Below are positions 22,587 through 33,758 of a stretch of DNA of 64,000 nucleotides, in pieces (position 1 is the first letter of the stretch; each line of letters opens with the position of its first letter). Made by a program: the position numbers and the translations under genes. The notes beneath the pieces are model-generated. The model was not told the DNA's origin. It ran no database searches and saw nothing but the letters and a program-made list of their open reading frames with translations. This DNA is from Hygrocybe punicea (Eukaryota > Basidiomycota > Agaricomycetes > Agaricales > Hygrophoraceae): positions 3,403,590-3,467,589 of the forward strand of contig OY744471.1 in NCBI GenBank assembly GCA_963556145.1, written 5' to 3'.

Positions 22587-24674
22587 TCACCAGCAAGGAA
22601 GTAACTGATCCAAAGGGATGGGCCAACATTTAAATTGACCAGGCGTCATTGGCCTAAACGCTGCCGCATTTAGATTAAAACTAAATCTGCACTCCCCGTC
22701 CCCTGTGCCCATTCCGGCTCCCCATTCCGGCTCCCCTGCTCTCCGGTTGCCACCTGTTCTGTCTCGCCACCCCCTCCCCAGCACTAGCACAGACGGCCAC
22801 TCATACTCTCCCCGTGCAATCCGCCTCCTCTCTGCCCACCCACCCTTCCCCTCCATCATCTCCCCCTCTGCTCTTTGCGCCTCACTATACCCATATCCCT
22901 GCCGCCCCAACGAACCTGGCTCCCCACGGATCCCCGTTCCTTCGCCTGCATCTGCGTCTACGCCATCCCCAAATGGCAATCGCCGTACACAAACCGCGAA
23001 CAGCACGACGCCACACGCCCAAGCGTCCGTTGCACGTGCATCGTATCCGCGGCCAGCCGTGACGAGCTCTGGAGTGGTGTAGGCCTCGCTGCCACAGCGG
23101 GTGCGTAGGCGAGGCGCACGGGGATCCACGAAACGCGCCAGTCCAAAATTGCCTAGCTGCATCAATATGCGTGAGGATGGGGGCAGCGGGTCTAGGGGGG
23201 CAACGAGGAGGATATCTGCATGTGCAGAGAAAAAATATTAAGAGGGTGAATGTGATGGTGGAAACAAGATATGCTCACTTTCAAGCTTGATGTCGCGGTG
23301 CACGAGCCCGACGCTGTGCATCCATGCAACGGCACTACAGAGCTCGCACCACATACGCTGGAGCGTGCTCTCGCTCAGGGCACCGCACGCACCATCGTTG
23401 TTGACGAGAGTGAGGAGGTCTCCACCAACGAGGTGGGGGAGCACGAGGACGTGGTGGGTCGACGTCGAGAACGCACCAAGGAGTGCCGGATGTGCGATGT
23501 GCTGCAGCGCTGTCAGCCATTAGTAATCCCATTGGATATAACACGAGTATTAAAAAATTCAAAGAAAAAAGGTGCGCACCCGGAGGACCTCCACCTCCCT
23601 GACGAACCCGACGCGCGTGCGGTCGCTGTTGCGGTCACGATCTTGCTCGCGTGCCCTAGGCATTGTCTTGACCGCGACAAGCCGTGAGCCCACCCCTACA
23701 TCCACCCTGCGAAGATCCGAACCGGATTCGGCGGACTTGGTGATGCCAAGTCCCCGGAGGGCCTCCACGACTGGAGTCGTGCCAGCAATGTGAGCACCTT
23801 TTGGATATGCCCCTACGCGCGTCGTCGGCGAGCCAGACACTGCTGAACGCGCCCTGGCCAAGAGTACGCACGAGTATGAGAGTGATGTGGGGCGGGCCGA
23901 CTGCCGGGGGTGTGAGAGGAAAGAATAGATCCGGGGACGAGAGCAGAGTCCGGGTTCTCTGGATAATATACAGGGTCTATGGGTGGTGGAGGTGGTAGGG
24001 AGGCGGAGGTGGAAGTGGAAGACGGAGAAGACGAAAGAGAGGGGACCAGGGACGGTGGGCAGGGGGGGGACTCTGCGTCAAACGAGATAGGGGACGAGAT
24101 GAGGAGGTGTTCAGTGTCAAGGTCGAGGAAGTCACGTTTATGTTGATGGAGATCGGTGGGGACGTCGATGGCGAGATCGGTGAGGTAGCGCGAGGGGAAA
24201 AGGCGAGAGAGAGCTGGGAGACGTGTTGGGATTGTGAGAGACGCAGGATCTTGGTGGGTGGGTACAGAGTCGAGGGAGGAGGATTTGTAGTGATGATGAT
24301 TGGGTGGGGGCGCTGGCGAAGGGGGGCGGGTACTAAAGGGGCTTCCAAAAAATGCAGACGTCTTGCTTGAGGGCGTGCTCGGGATGCTGGAGGAGGGCCG
24401 AGCGATATGCACGGTGAGGGGATAGAGGGGAGAGACAATACGGAGATGTCAGAGAAGGTGGAGGAGACAGACGGGGAGGTACCGAGGAGGGACAGGGCCC
24501 GGGAGAGTTGAGGGAGGGCGCTAGGGAGGACGGTGAGCGGGGGTGACATCCTCGACGACAGGCCTGTTGAGGGTGCTGTGCTCGGTTAGTGGTAGTCGTC
24601 ATAATGGTGATAGTGGTGGTGGTAGAGGAGGGAAGTGGCAAGGACGGAACGAACGAAAAAATGTTAAGTCCCAT
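22587..24674 (-). CDS. Ser/Thr protein kinase, DFG changed to NFG, C-lobe short
   Basis: A Ser/Pro/Thr-rich N-terminal region (about 24,550-23,900) precedes a kinase domain. Kinase landmarks are the glycine loop LGQGAFSSVWLADD (about 23,860), lysine in RLVAVKTM (about 23,680), VLRHIAHPALLGAF after an intron, HVLVLPHLVGGDLL, HRDIKLEN (about 23,300) and GSEAYTTPEL. An intron of 46 nt (gtaggg...actccag) restores the frame between the loop and the lysine, and another joins KLE to NILL. The metal-binding motif reads NFG (GGCAATTTTGG on the minus strand, about 23,145), where kinases have DFG. After RRIARGEYEWP the usual end of the C-lobe is missing and a low-similarity tail runs to a stop at 22,587. 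The first exon is unresolved. It is best seen as a catalytically doubtful or decaying kinase. Confidence 0.65.
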
Positions 24675-25204
24675 GACATCATAGGCATACAGTGCGGTTC
24701 TCGTATTTATTCTCGTATTGGATACATCTTGTCTTAGTTACACAAAAAAAGAGTTTTTGTGAGTACGAGTCTACAAGAACATAAGTCTCTATTTTTGGTT
24801 AGTTTATTCATTTTTAATCGTTGTCTTTTCTCTCGAAACGATTTTATTATTTGCAACCCAATTTAAAAGGACTTATCATATCTAAATCTTTTTAAAACTT
24901 GCGACTTTTCACTGGGATTTGTCGTCTACCGATGTAATAATAGATATTTATTTGCCAGAAATGAATTCACATTAAAATAATTCCAGTCCATGGTAACCCC
25001 ATCCATGCACTGCCAGGAATGCTGGCACTATGATAAGGACATACTAAGGCCATATCATTATGCCAGTAAATGATAAAATGTTGCCATTCCGCCACTGAAA
25101 TGGTAATACCAGATATTTATTTACCAGCACGATATTACATGAGCTAAGCCTAAAATAATTCTGCGCCAAGGTAAGAAGAGGTAATATTAGATCAGTGGCT
25201 GGGC
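24675..25204. other. AT-rich intergenic DNA with a diverged duplication
   Basis: No gene is supported. Two related blocks, starting with agatatttattt at about 24,943 and 25,112, share the spaced words gatatttatttRccag, taaaataattc and ggtaa, suggesting an old duplication with about a 170-bp period. A hairpin-prone stretch (gccaggaatgctggc) lies near 25,012. Confidence 0.45.
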
Positions 25205-26780
25205 GGCTGATTAGCAATTGTCAACTCCGCCATGCCTTACCGGGGTCTCCACGTTTTCCTGATGGTGTGCTGGCTCATCAGGGACAGGAAAAGGGTCGTC
25301 TACATCCCTGATTGTAGCGCACTTCTCGGCACTGGTTCCGCTGTAGAGAACTTTCGGAAAGCATTATCCTTCTCATTCTATGATGAGAGTACCACTCTTC
25401 GAACGATAGCCGGCATCTCCTCTGTCACCCGCTTACTTGACTTCTGGTGTTGCCCGGAGCGGCAAAAGATCATCCTCGTCATCGACCAGTTAAATGTTCT
25501 GGACAAAGCAGATTCAGAATGCAATAACGTGAAGGAACTCCTAAAAGGGATGAAGCAAGGTCATCCTTATATCTTCAGCGCCTCCCCCAACAAAACATCC
25601 AGTAAAGAAGCTCAGAAGAAGCAATCCAGAATCAAGACTATGCATTTCCACGGTGGAATGAACAAGGTAAGCGGAAGCCTCGGTGATGTGCATAATATTA
25701 ACATGGCATTAGGAGGAAACAGAGTATTGGTTCTGACATCATCGTAAAGACCTTCCGTCCTTAGATAAGGGCCAGCGTCAAATCGTTGAGACAATCACGG
25801 GATGCATTCCGCTCCTCCTTGCTCCCCTGACCCACTTCAAGAACCAGCAATTTCATGAACCCGCATTTCGACAGGCGGTTGAAAGCGTATGTTTTGTTGG
25901 GAACCAAGTTACCACATTCTTTCATCAGCAAGTTGACAAGCTGGAACCTACACAATTGATGACGTTTGTGTTATCTCTTTGTCCTTGTGTTGTCCTTGTT
26001 TAACACACCTGCAGCTATTACCAAATCATGGAGGCCTGCGTTCAGGGTCAACGTGTGCTTCATGAAGACAACAGTCTGTACGACGTTCGCTACTTTTACA
26101 CCCAGGCCGTCGAAAGCGGTGGGTGTGTTGGGCATGTCACTTGCGGTCTCGCCTACGAGACTATGGCAAGGTTACTTTACGAACGAAGGTTCCAGGGTTT
26201 CGGTACCGAATTGTGGTACGATGCTGTGAAATCTTCAGACAATCCGGTTATTCAGGGCTTTCTGGCGGAGCAAATTTGCCTCAACCGTATCTCGACTAAT
26301 GGTCTTGCTGTGGTTGACCAGGCACTGGGCCGAATGGATCACGTTTTCTTTTCAATAAAACCCGACTTCTTTATCGATCTCCACGCGCAAAAAAAAAAGG
26401 AGAAATGCCTCCGCCTCTACATCCTGTCAGCTTTCAATTTTATGGCTGTGGATGGTGTTATACTGTCATTGGATCCGAAAGCAAAGAGCGCCCACCTGAT
26501 CCCGATCCAAATTACAATATCTACGCGATACAAAGACAGCAATGAAGTTTTTTATCAGTCGTTGTGGATGAATTGGGTCGAGCCACTCAAAGCAGCAGGG
26601 TTTACGCTCACCTCCACCTTTGTCTTCATCGACAAGCAAACACCTGCCAACGGGTCTCGACCAGAAAAACGTATATCACTACGTTCTAGTGAAAAATTTG
26701 TGCGACCAGCATATCATCTTGTTCACATTACTGTAAAGCAAGTTGATCTACGCCTTGCTGCATGCCTTGACCACCAATAA
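25205..26780 (+). pseudogene. Crinkler/RHS-like NTPase-nuclease gene with a nonsense codon
   Basis: This family joins a P-loop ATPase to a restriction-endonuclease-like domain; in fungi and oomycetes some members are called Crinklers, and their role in mushrooms is unknown. Visible blocks are KRVVYIPDCSALL, RQKIILVIDQLNVLDKAD (Walker-B-like), YIFSASPNKTS and the conserved RQIVETITGCIPLLLAPL. The C-terminal nuclease-like part follows: SSDNPVIQGFLAEQICLNRI, FMAVDGVILSLDPKAKSAHL and IPIQITIST. The expected Walker A loop just before KRVVYIPD is not recognisable and the 5' end is probably missing. In the frame that carries GCIPLLL, a TGA stands at 25,734-25,736. Introns near 25,665-25,720 and 25,960-26,013 fit. 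I judge it a decayed copy. Confidence 0.6.
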
Positions 26781-27443
26781 GTATGGCTGGACTTCCTTCA
26801 ATCAATTTTTTTTTCCAGCTGGAGTTGGTTTGGGGATTGTTTCAATTCATCGATTGTGGGCTTTGTGATGTTTGGATTAGTGGTCTTTTATATCTAATCG
26901 CTCAGTGTCTTACGAGAGAAACTTAGGAGAGGGGAAGGTTTTCCGCTCATACTAAGGTCAAAAAAAGAAAAGCAATCGACAAAGGAAAGTCAGAGGAAAC
27001 CATTGGCAAACAATGATACTACAACGATTCGTCCATATCGACCGCTACCGTGCATTTTCTTCCATTATCCACCCCTCTACACCCCTCGGTACGTCCACTT
27101 CCTTCCATCTGCTTCTGCTTCTGTTTCCGCTTCTGGTGCCATTCTGTCTTCTAGAGTTTGAGCCCCACAAACAGCAAGTCTCATTCTTGTCTCAGTGTCC
27201 TCAGCTTCAGAGACAAGTCTCACCCACGTGAGAAACGTGGAAGTGGCTCTGGGAGCAGGGGAAACGGCCACAGTAAACGCATCTTGGTCGTCAATGGACT
27301 GGCTTTGGACAACATCAGGGGTACCACGCCGTCAGGGCTTGGTGTGAGGTGCATTTGTCCTTGCACTTTCCCCCTTGCACTCTTTCGCTGACGTTCAAGC
27401 TTGTAGGAGTTTGGCGAGGTCCGCAGTATTTCGCGCAAGGAAA
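26781..27443. other. Intergenic region upstream of the KEI1-like gene
   Basis: It contains A-rich and CT-rich tracts (aaaaaagaaaag near 26,960; cttctgcttctg near 27,112) consistent with promoter and untranslated DNA. A short open frame starting at 27,013 has no recognisable product. No other feature was seen. Confidence 0.4.
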
Positions 27444-28523
27444 ATGGGAGTCTTCATCAAGACTGGCGTTACCATCACGATTTTGTTCGCGGTACGTGTC
27501 ATCCACCTTTCCACTGTGTGGTATCCAACGCTGCAGCTCATTTATACTCAGCTTCTCAACAAAGTAGCAGGCGTCTATGGCTTGATTGCGGTATTGACTG
27601 GTGCTGGAGGCTCGTTTGCTCAGCTAAGCCTCTACATCTACTCTGCCATGGCCCTCGTTGCTTTAGGATGGGGTCTAAAAGCAGTAAAGGAGGTCAGGAT
27701 CGTCCTTTTCAGTTTAGTGTGCATTGTTCATGGATTCATGTTTTTCTTCAGGAAGATGTGAAACATACATTGTATTTTGCACCTCTTCTTTGCAGATCAT
27801 ATCCTCTCAACAGCTTGGATGATCTTTTTTGGCGTCGTTTGGTGGGTTTACACCCCTCACGACGGCCGTCGCCAGGCAAATTCTGCAGCCCAGGAGGAAA
27901 TGATGAAAGATGGAGGGGGCCATCATCACATGTCTGACAGCGATCGTGAAGCTGCAGCCATGCGGATATGGAACCACGAGAAGGGAACTGCAGCAGCTAT
28001 CATCGTCATTTCTTGGCTCATAAAAGTATGTTATTTGATCATGGACGTTGCATATCTGACGATTCACAGATATACTTTGCTCTCCTATTCCTACGCTTTG
28101 CACCTTCGTAAGGGATCCTACCGCACCCTCCCACTTTCCCGCCCAAACCCAACTTTGCCTATTGCTTCTGCTACCTACGACACAGCCTTAGCAGATGAAG
28201 ACGAAGAAATCGAAGACTTTTACCGAGTCCCTCTTAGAAGTTCACGGTCTGGCGGCTCAGTCTCTAGCTTTTCCGACTTTGTGAGTGCCCCTGGAAGAAC
28301 GCAAAAATCGACTGGTGGCGGGCGTCTTGGCAGAAGCATGCTGGGGAAAGATAATGGACATGCAAACTCCGATGGTGATGTAGAAGTCGAAGAAGTACTC
28401 TTGGACGAGGATGAGTTGTCATCCAGAGGACATTCAAAACTTGGCACTGAGGAGAGCATGAGCTCCAGTTCGCAGTCCGATGGCGACAGACTCGGGAGCA
28501 ATCATAGCCACAGTCGCAGCTGA
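27444..28523 (+). pseudogene. KEI1: KEI1-like (DUF1753) IPC synthase subunit, two frame breaks
   Basis: Kei1 is the Golgi membrane subunit of inositol phosphorylceramide synthase, required in fungi for complex sphingolipid synthesis. The protein is recognised from FIKTGVTITILFA, LLNKVAGVYGLIAVLTGAGG (after the intron ending ctgcag at 27,535), LYIYSAMALVALGWGLKAVK, KHTLYF, HLFFADHILSTAWMIFFGVV, WWVYTPHDGRRQANSAAQEE, EKGTAAAIIVISWLIK and YALHLRKGSYRTLPLSRPNP, with an acidic Ser-rich tail to 28,523. Hydrophobic segments match a four-pass protein. Two frame breaks stand out. Near 27,776, KHTLYFA and HLFFADH are in different frames, as if two bases were lost. Near 28,085, after the 44-nt intron at about 28,028-28,071, YFALL and YSYALHL do not agree. 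Either this copy is dead or the sequence has errors. Confidence 0.75.
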
Positions 28524-28601
28524 AGCTGAAAGAACTATACACTGCTGACACCGCACTATTTTGTGTGATGCAAAATGATTGCAAAATCTTTGGTAGCTTG
28601 T

Positions 28602-29169
28602 TACAGTGTTTTCGGAAATCCTTGTCGCGCGTGAAAAAAAAAATTAAAATAAATAATCTGGGTGGCTGAAGGTACAGAGTCAGGCAATTGCCGTAGTAGG
28701 GTAGCACATCATGTGACTTTGAATTATTTTGCTTGAAAAGACTACTGATATGTACATTGTAAATTCAATGGGACATATATAAGACATTTGACATGTAGTA
28801 AAATTAGAATGACATCCATTGAATGTTTCTGTCAACTCAAATTATTATTATTAGTTCTTTATTCAAGGAGGAGGTGTGGTTTTCTGCTGTAACATCACAT
28901 CACCTGAATAAAAGCTAATAATAATAATTTTAGTTGACAGAAACATTCAATGGATGTCATTCTAATTTTACTACATGTCAAATGTCTTATATATGTCCCA
29001 TTGAATTTACAATGTACATATCAGTAGTCTTTTCAAGCAAAATAATTCAAAGTCACATGATGTGCTACCCTACTACAGCAATTGCCCGACTCTGTACCTT
29101 CAGCCACCCGGATTATTTATTTTAATTTTAATTTTTCACGTGCGACAAGGATTTCCGAAAACGCTGTAA
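28602..29169. repeat. 568-bp imperfect palindrome (foldback element)
   Basis: Arms of about 265 bp are inverted copies of each other. The left begins ttacagtgttttcggaaatc and the right ends gatttccgaaaacgctgtaa. Inner arms read gtcaactcaaattatta and taataataattttagttgac around a spacer of about 37 bp. Mismatches are scattered, with identity roughly 95 percent by eye. It starts about 80 bp after the KEI1-like stop. No coding capacity was seen. It may be a foldback MITE. A target duplication was not found. Confidence 0.85.
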
Positions 29170-29672
29170 AGTTTTGCATATGATTTTAAACCATGCAAAA
29201 TCCATTTAACATTTCACATATAATAACCCATCAAATACTATCTAAACCAAAAAAATTGCAAGGATTTATGACGTGGAAAAATTTTAAAAATATGAATGCT
29301 TTGTTTTAGGTGAAAATGTAGACAAAAGTGAAACTATTCCCACACCTTGTTTCACTCTCCAAATAGTTGTAAAATGTATCAAATTCAATCAATTTTGCAA
29401 CATGTCTAAATATGATCAATTCAATGTCACCAAATGAAGAATTTTGCAGACAGATTTTGCATGTCACAATATTTCATATTCACAATAAGATTGCACCTTT
29501 GCAAAATCTTTCCGAAATAAAACATTTTGCAGACCACAAAATGCTTCACACACTCAAGTGTGTCGCTTATCACACACTTAGCACATACTTAGTGAACACT
29601 TGAGTGACATTTATTGAACACTTGAGCGACATGAAGATGATATTCGTGTATGTATGACACCTCAATGATGAC
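29170..29672. other. AT-rich spacer with short direct repeats
   Basis: No gene was seen. It contains many aaaatgc/ttttgca words. A near-duplicate of ttgaacacttgag(t/c)gacat occurs at about 29,590-29,632. Confidence 0.4.
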
Positions 29673-32600
29673 TAAGATAGAAGTCACCCAAACTCAGCTA
29701 ACTTGCTAACCCTAGGGTTAGTGCTTAGTAAGCGGCCAAAAATGTTGGGGACGGGAAAAAATTCAACAATATTTAAATTTTGCCTTCAGCTTGCTCTTTG
29801 GACAATGTATCTAGATCCTTTTTGGCCATTCCAACCTTCTCTAGCTCAGCCATAATTGTTTGAGGTAGCACTCGGTGACCATGGAATTTTTTGTTTGTCC
29901 ATATAGCCATCTCACCATCAAGTCCCTTTCGGTAAGCATCAATGAAACGTGCAGAGCGATTGGCATATCTGTGGGACTGTGAGAAGTAGTACACATGGTA
30001 GAAGTCGAGTACTCCATACCGTTGCATCTGAGATAGCGTAACAGAATCCAGGCAAATCTTCACATTCTGCTCCATCTGTGCAATGTTTTCAGTTGGTGGT
30101 AACATCCGATACTGATACTTCGAAGCTCCCCAATTTTGCTCAATAAAATTTGTCTCACAGTGGAACTTTGCATAGAAAAATGCAATGTAACCATGCGATT
30201 CAACAAGCTCTATTAAGGCCGCCTTCTGTGATTGGAAGTCAGGCTGGTTGAACAAAACACGGTGGCAACAACAGGCAGCATTCGGATCAGCACACTTGAA
30301 ATCGAGACACTGCGCATTAAGTCTGGCTTCCTCCGTGAAGCCACGTTCAGCCAGAATAATGCTCATGCCTTTAAAGTGCCCAGGATTGGTCGGGTGGTCG
30401 TCAGGGAAGTAGAACTCTTGTTCGGTGCCATTTGGAAGCTTGCCATTGCGCATTTTACATTTCCTTTTCTTTCCAAGCCAGATCTTCGGGTTCTTTGGCA
30501 TATAACGTGCAGAGAGTGCATCGTCAGCACGTTTTTGATGACCAGGCGCATTGTCAAAACCAAAAGCAGCCGTCGCTGTACCTGGGAAATGGTCCTCAAA
30601 GAGTTCAATCGCCAGCTCTGTCTGCTTCAGAAGATCATCACAATCAAAGTAACCTTCCCGATTTTTGCCTGCTTTGAAATATATTCTGGCTTCCCTCGAT
30701 CTGCCTGGTAAATGAGTTCAACATTGCAGGAAGGGCAAACCACGGACCCATCTTTTGATTTCAGCCAGCCAAGGTCAGGCGAGCAAAAGTCAGAGACCAT
30801 GATCGACACCCCTTCTCCCTTTCAGACTGGTTCTGCTTTCTCGGACACATGGATCCAACGTTTTTTATGGCGGTCATTTGTGTAAAAGGTCGACTCGTCA
30901 TGTGTGATCAGCACAACACGTTTCAGCTTCGGAAAATTGCTCAGCTTGGGGTACTCAGGTGTCCCATCTCTCGACCATGTCACCATCCGCTCCTCCAGTG
31001 CAGTCCAAAGCGGCAAGAAGATTTCTTGGCGGTATTTAACGACATCTGGGCGTTCGTGGCCATCAACATACATGCCGTTCACAGGTTCTCCATAGCGGAA
31101 CTCCATCTTTGCGATCCAGCGACGAGCAGTGCTAAGGCTGGGTGTTTTTTTCATATTCAATCTTGCTAAAACCTCCGGATCCTTCAGATAGCGCACAATG
31201 TCCATTGCAGAGAAGTATTTGCCTCGGGACTGAAGGCGTATTTGGATGTCTTGTGCGATGTCTTCATCGTCAAGCTTTGACTTGTTATGGAGGCCATAGA
31301 AGCTGATGGGAAGCACGTCGGGATCCTCGAGGAAGTTCCAGATCCAATCACGCAATGACTGAGCAAGTCCATTTCCTTTCCCATCGCTAATGGCTGCAAG
31401 ACGCGAAGATTCCACCCATCCAGTTTTCCCTGCTGTGTAGAGCCTCAGCATTTCCAGCATTGCAGTTATACGACCCCGAGTGACTAAGTCTATGCCTTTG
31501 TCTTTGGTGTGTTTTTGTAATGCTAACACAGCATCCTGCAGTTGGTCCGAGCCCGGCTTCAGTGGTCTGGCACGAGTCTGGGTCCTCATCACCACTGGAG
31601 CTCCGTGCCCACTTTTTTCTATGCCGGTGATGTTGTCCTTCTCACAACCACTTTCTTCTTCCTCTTCAATCTCCCCTCCACCACTCTTGTCCTCCTGTAT
31701 AGCTATGCAACTTTTCGTAAGTTCTTTTTCTTCCTCTTCCTTGTCTTCCTTGTCTTCTTCATCTTGAAGGGTCATTTCAGGATTTGACACATGCTCTGAC
31801 TCCGAATTGGTTTGAGTGCTGGTGGGCCTTTGGTCCGCCGTCTTCAAAAACCAGCGGCCAATGTCAGGGAAACCTAAATCTCGGAGACTTTCGGTCTGTT
31901 CCTTCAATCTTTGTTGTTGTCTTCTCATGGTTCGCTTTGCAGGCTGTATCTTATTATAATGCCATGGCCTTGCTGGGATTTTCGAGGCCTCAAGAAACCT
32001 ATCCATGGATTCCTGAAGCCGTGCACTAAATGTGAGGAGCTCGGCTTCACTTTGGACTGCCACACCATCTGGGAGAGATTCCATGGATGCGGAGGATAGA
32101 GATGAAGAGGTGTCCAGGCTTTTAAGAGATGGATTTGAGGGATAAAAGGAATCATCGGAAATGCTTTCAGGTTCGCTATTTTCTTGTTCTTGCCTGTCCT
32201 CTTGGCTGCGAGCTTGAATTCTCTGAAATAGAAAATTCAATCAAGTCCCTTACACTTGCCGAAATTGCTTACATTTTGTGCAAATTTCCCCAGATTTAGG
32301 AGCCGCTTCTTTGCCCCAGCTTTCCTTGGTGCCGTGGGGTCTACAGCGCTGTTCTGGCTGCCACTGCTGCATCCTTCTGCCTGCCCAGCCTCCCTTAGCG
32401 GGGTTTGAAATTGCCCTTGGGAAATTCCGAAGGCGGCCAAACTTTCGACACAGGTTTTTGTTTTCTCAATAGATCACTTCAAAGTGTCTCATAGAACAAC
32501 TTATGAACAAAAGACTTTTTTCATGTTCAGCTAGACATATAGCCCCTAAATTTGAAAAGTGAAACCATAGATTCATAGAATAGCCTATTAGGAACAATTC

Positions 32601-32698
32601 TATGGTTTTACAAATTTTATTGGAGGCCGGTGTCAAGTGCTGTATTTATTTTCTTTGGCGGTGTTTGAGTTAGCTGAGTTTGGGTGACTTCTATCTTA
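29673..32698. mobile_element. IS630/Tc1-mariner-like element with TA target duplication
   Basis: Both ends carry the same 29-bp inverted terminal repeat. It begins AGATAGAAGTCACCCAAACT and continues cagctaact (29,675-29,703 and, inverted, 32,668-32,696). Each end is bordered by TA (29,673-29,674 and 32,697-32,698), the target duplication expected of this superfamily. The length is about 3.0 kb. It encodes a DDE transposase on the minus strand that is broken, so the copy is probably not autonomous. Confidence 0.85.
29773..32460 (-). pseudogene. DDE transposase of the TA-flanked element, broken
   Basis: The catalytic triad is visible: Asp in RVVLITHDESTFYTNDRHKK, Asp in AFGFDNAPGHQKRADDALSA and Glu in HCETNFIEQNWGASKYQYR. 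This spacing and the FIEQxWG form fit the IS630/Tc1/mariner group. Between them lie RYMPKNPKIWLGKKRK, FYFPDDHPTNPGHFKGMSII and CCCHRVLFNQPDFQSQK. An acidic, low-complexity region (about 31,640-31,780) and a helix-turn-helix-like part (TPSLSTARRWIAKMEFRYG) come first. An in-frame TGA stands at 30,822-30,824, between AEPV and KGEGVSIMVSD. Near 30,690 the frame changes by one base between YQADRG and FKAGKNREGYF. One 50-nt intron near 32,225-32,275 is well formed. No start codon is evident; a 5' exon may lie above 32,460. Confidence 0.75.
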
Positions 32699-32937
32699 CT
32701 AGTGCTAGCTTTTCAATACTGTTAGAACGCTGTTCAATACTCCTGAATTTGCATTAGAGCACACCACTTAAGACAGGTGATGCTGGCTTACCTGAGACAT
32801 TGATATAACAACCGTGATGTCCTGCTCTTCCCATTTCAAGAATAAATAGGCAAAATGGGCTCGAATTTGGTCGACTGAGATGATTTCCAGATCAGCCAGT
32901 TGCATGCCCCACATTTGAGCTCAAAGTACAGGAAAGG
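32699..32937. other. Spacer between Tc1/mariner-like element and palindrome
   Basis: About 240 bp with no recognisable gene or repeat. Confidence 0.4.
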
Positions 32938-33758
32938 GTTTACAGCTGTTTTAGTAATTCATGGCAGTAACTGCATTTTTTTCATCAATTGAGAAATTTG
33001 GACTTAGTGGAATTTCCAGTGCTGAATCTTGTATCTCATGAAATACTGTATGGATTGAGATGGTTATAGAGGGAAAGTTGTACTATTTCTTAAGGGCTAT
33101 CTACTCCTATCATTACATTTGGACAATATTTGGTGTTTGGTGACTTGTGGATGAAACAAAAGGTAAACCAGTACTTTTTGACACCCAAAATGATATTGTC
33201 AAATTATGCCATCAAATGAGCTCATATGAAAAAGATTGTAGGGAGAAACTTCTTCAGTCTTTCAAGGGCTAGAAGTACAAATACCGTGTTTTCCTTCATT
33301 TTTGTCCTTGGAGCCAACATTTAAAATTCATGCAATATTTCAAGCCTAATGCAGACAAACATAGTACAGATGCAATGTTGGCTGCAAGGACAAAAATGAA
33401 GGAAAACACGGTATTTGTACTTCTAGCCCTTGAAAAACTGAAGAAGTTTCTCCCTACAATCTTTTTCATATGAGCTCATTTGATGGCATAATTTGACAAT
33501 ATCATTTTGGGTGTCAAAAAGTACTGGTTTACCTTTTGTTTCATCCACAAGTCACCAAACACCAAATATTGTCCAAATGTAATGATAGGAGTAGATAGCC
33601 CTTAAGAAATAGTACAACTTTCCCTCTATAACCATCTCAATCCATACAGTATTTCATGAGATACAAGATTCAGCACTGGAAATTCCACTAAGTCCAAATT
33701 TCTCAATTGATGAAAAAAATTCTAGTTACTGCCATGAATTACTAAAACAGCTGTAAAC
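32938..33758. repeat. 821-bp near-perfect palindrome
   Basis: Two arms of about 384 bp run inverted to each other around a spacer of about 50 bp (centre near 33,348). The outer ends read gtttacagctgttttag and its complement at 33,742-33,758. Only a handful of differences were noticed, such as ttcagtctttcaag against ttcagtttttcaag, so the duplication is young. The right arm includes the last codons and stop of the Tnp2 transposase gene (frame LVIHGSN, stop near 33,722). The left arm is therefore an inverted copy of that gene end plus its 3' flank. The palindrome may form long hairpin RNA if transcribed. Confidence 0.9.

Noticed and set aside
22705..23108. Plus-strand Pro/Ser-rich frames
   Set aside because: They are antisense to the kinase C-lobe exon, whose motifs decide the strand.
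28934..29125. A 63-codon frame in the right arm of the foldback
   Set aside because: It lies wholly inside the palindrome arm, has no motif, and the left arm shows no matching frame.
31480..31787. Plus-strand Ser-rich frames
   Set aside because: They are antisense to the acidic low-complexity part of the Tc1/mariner-like transposase.
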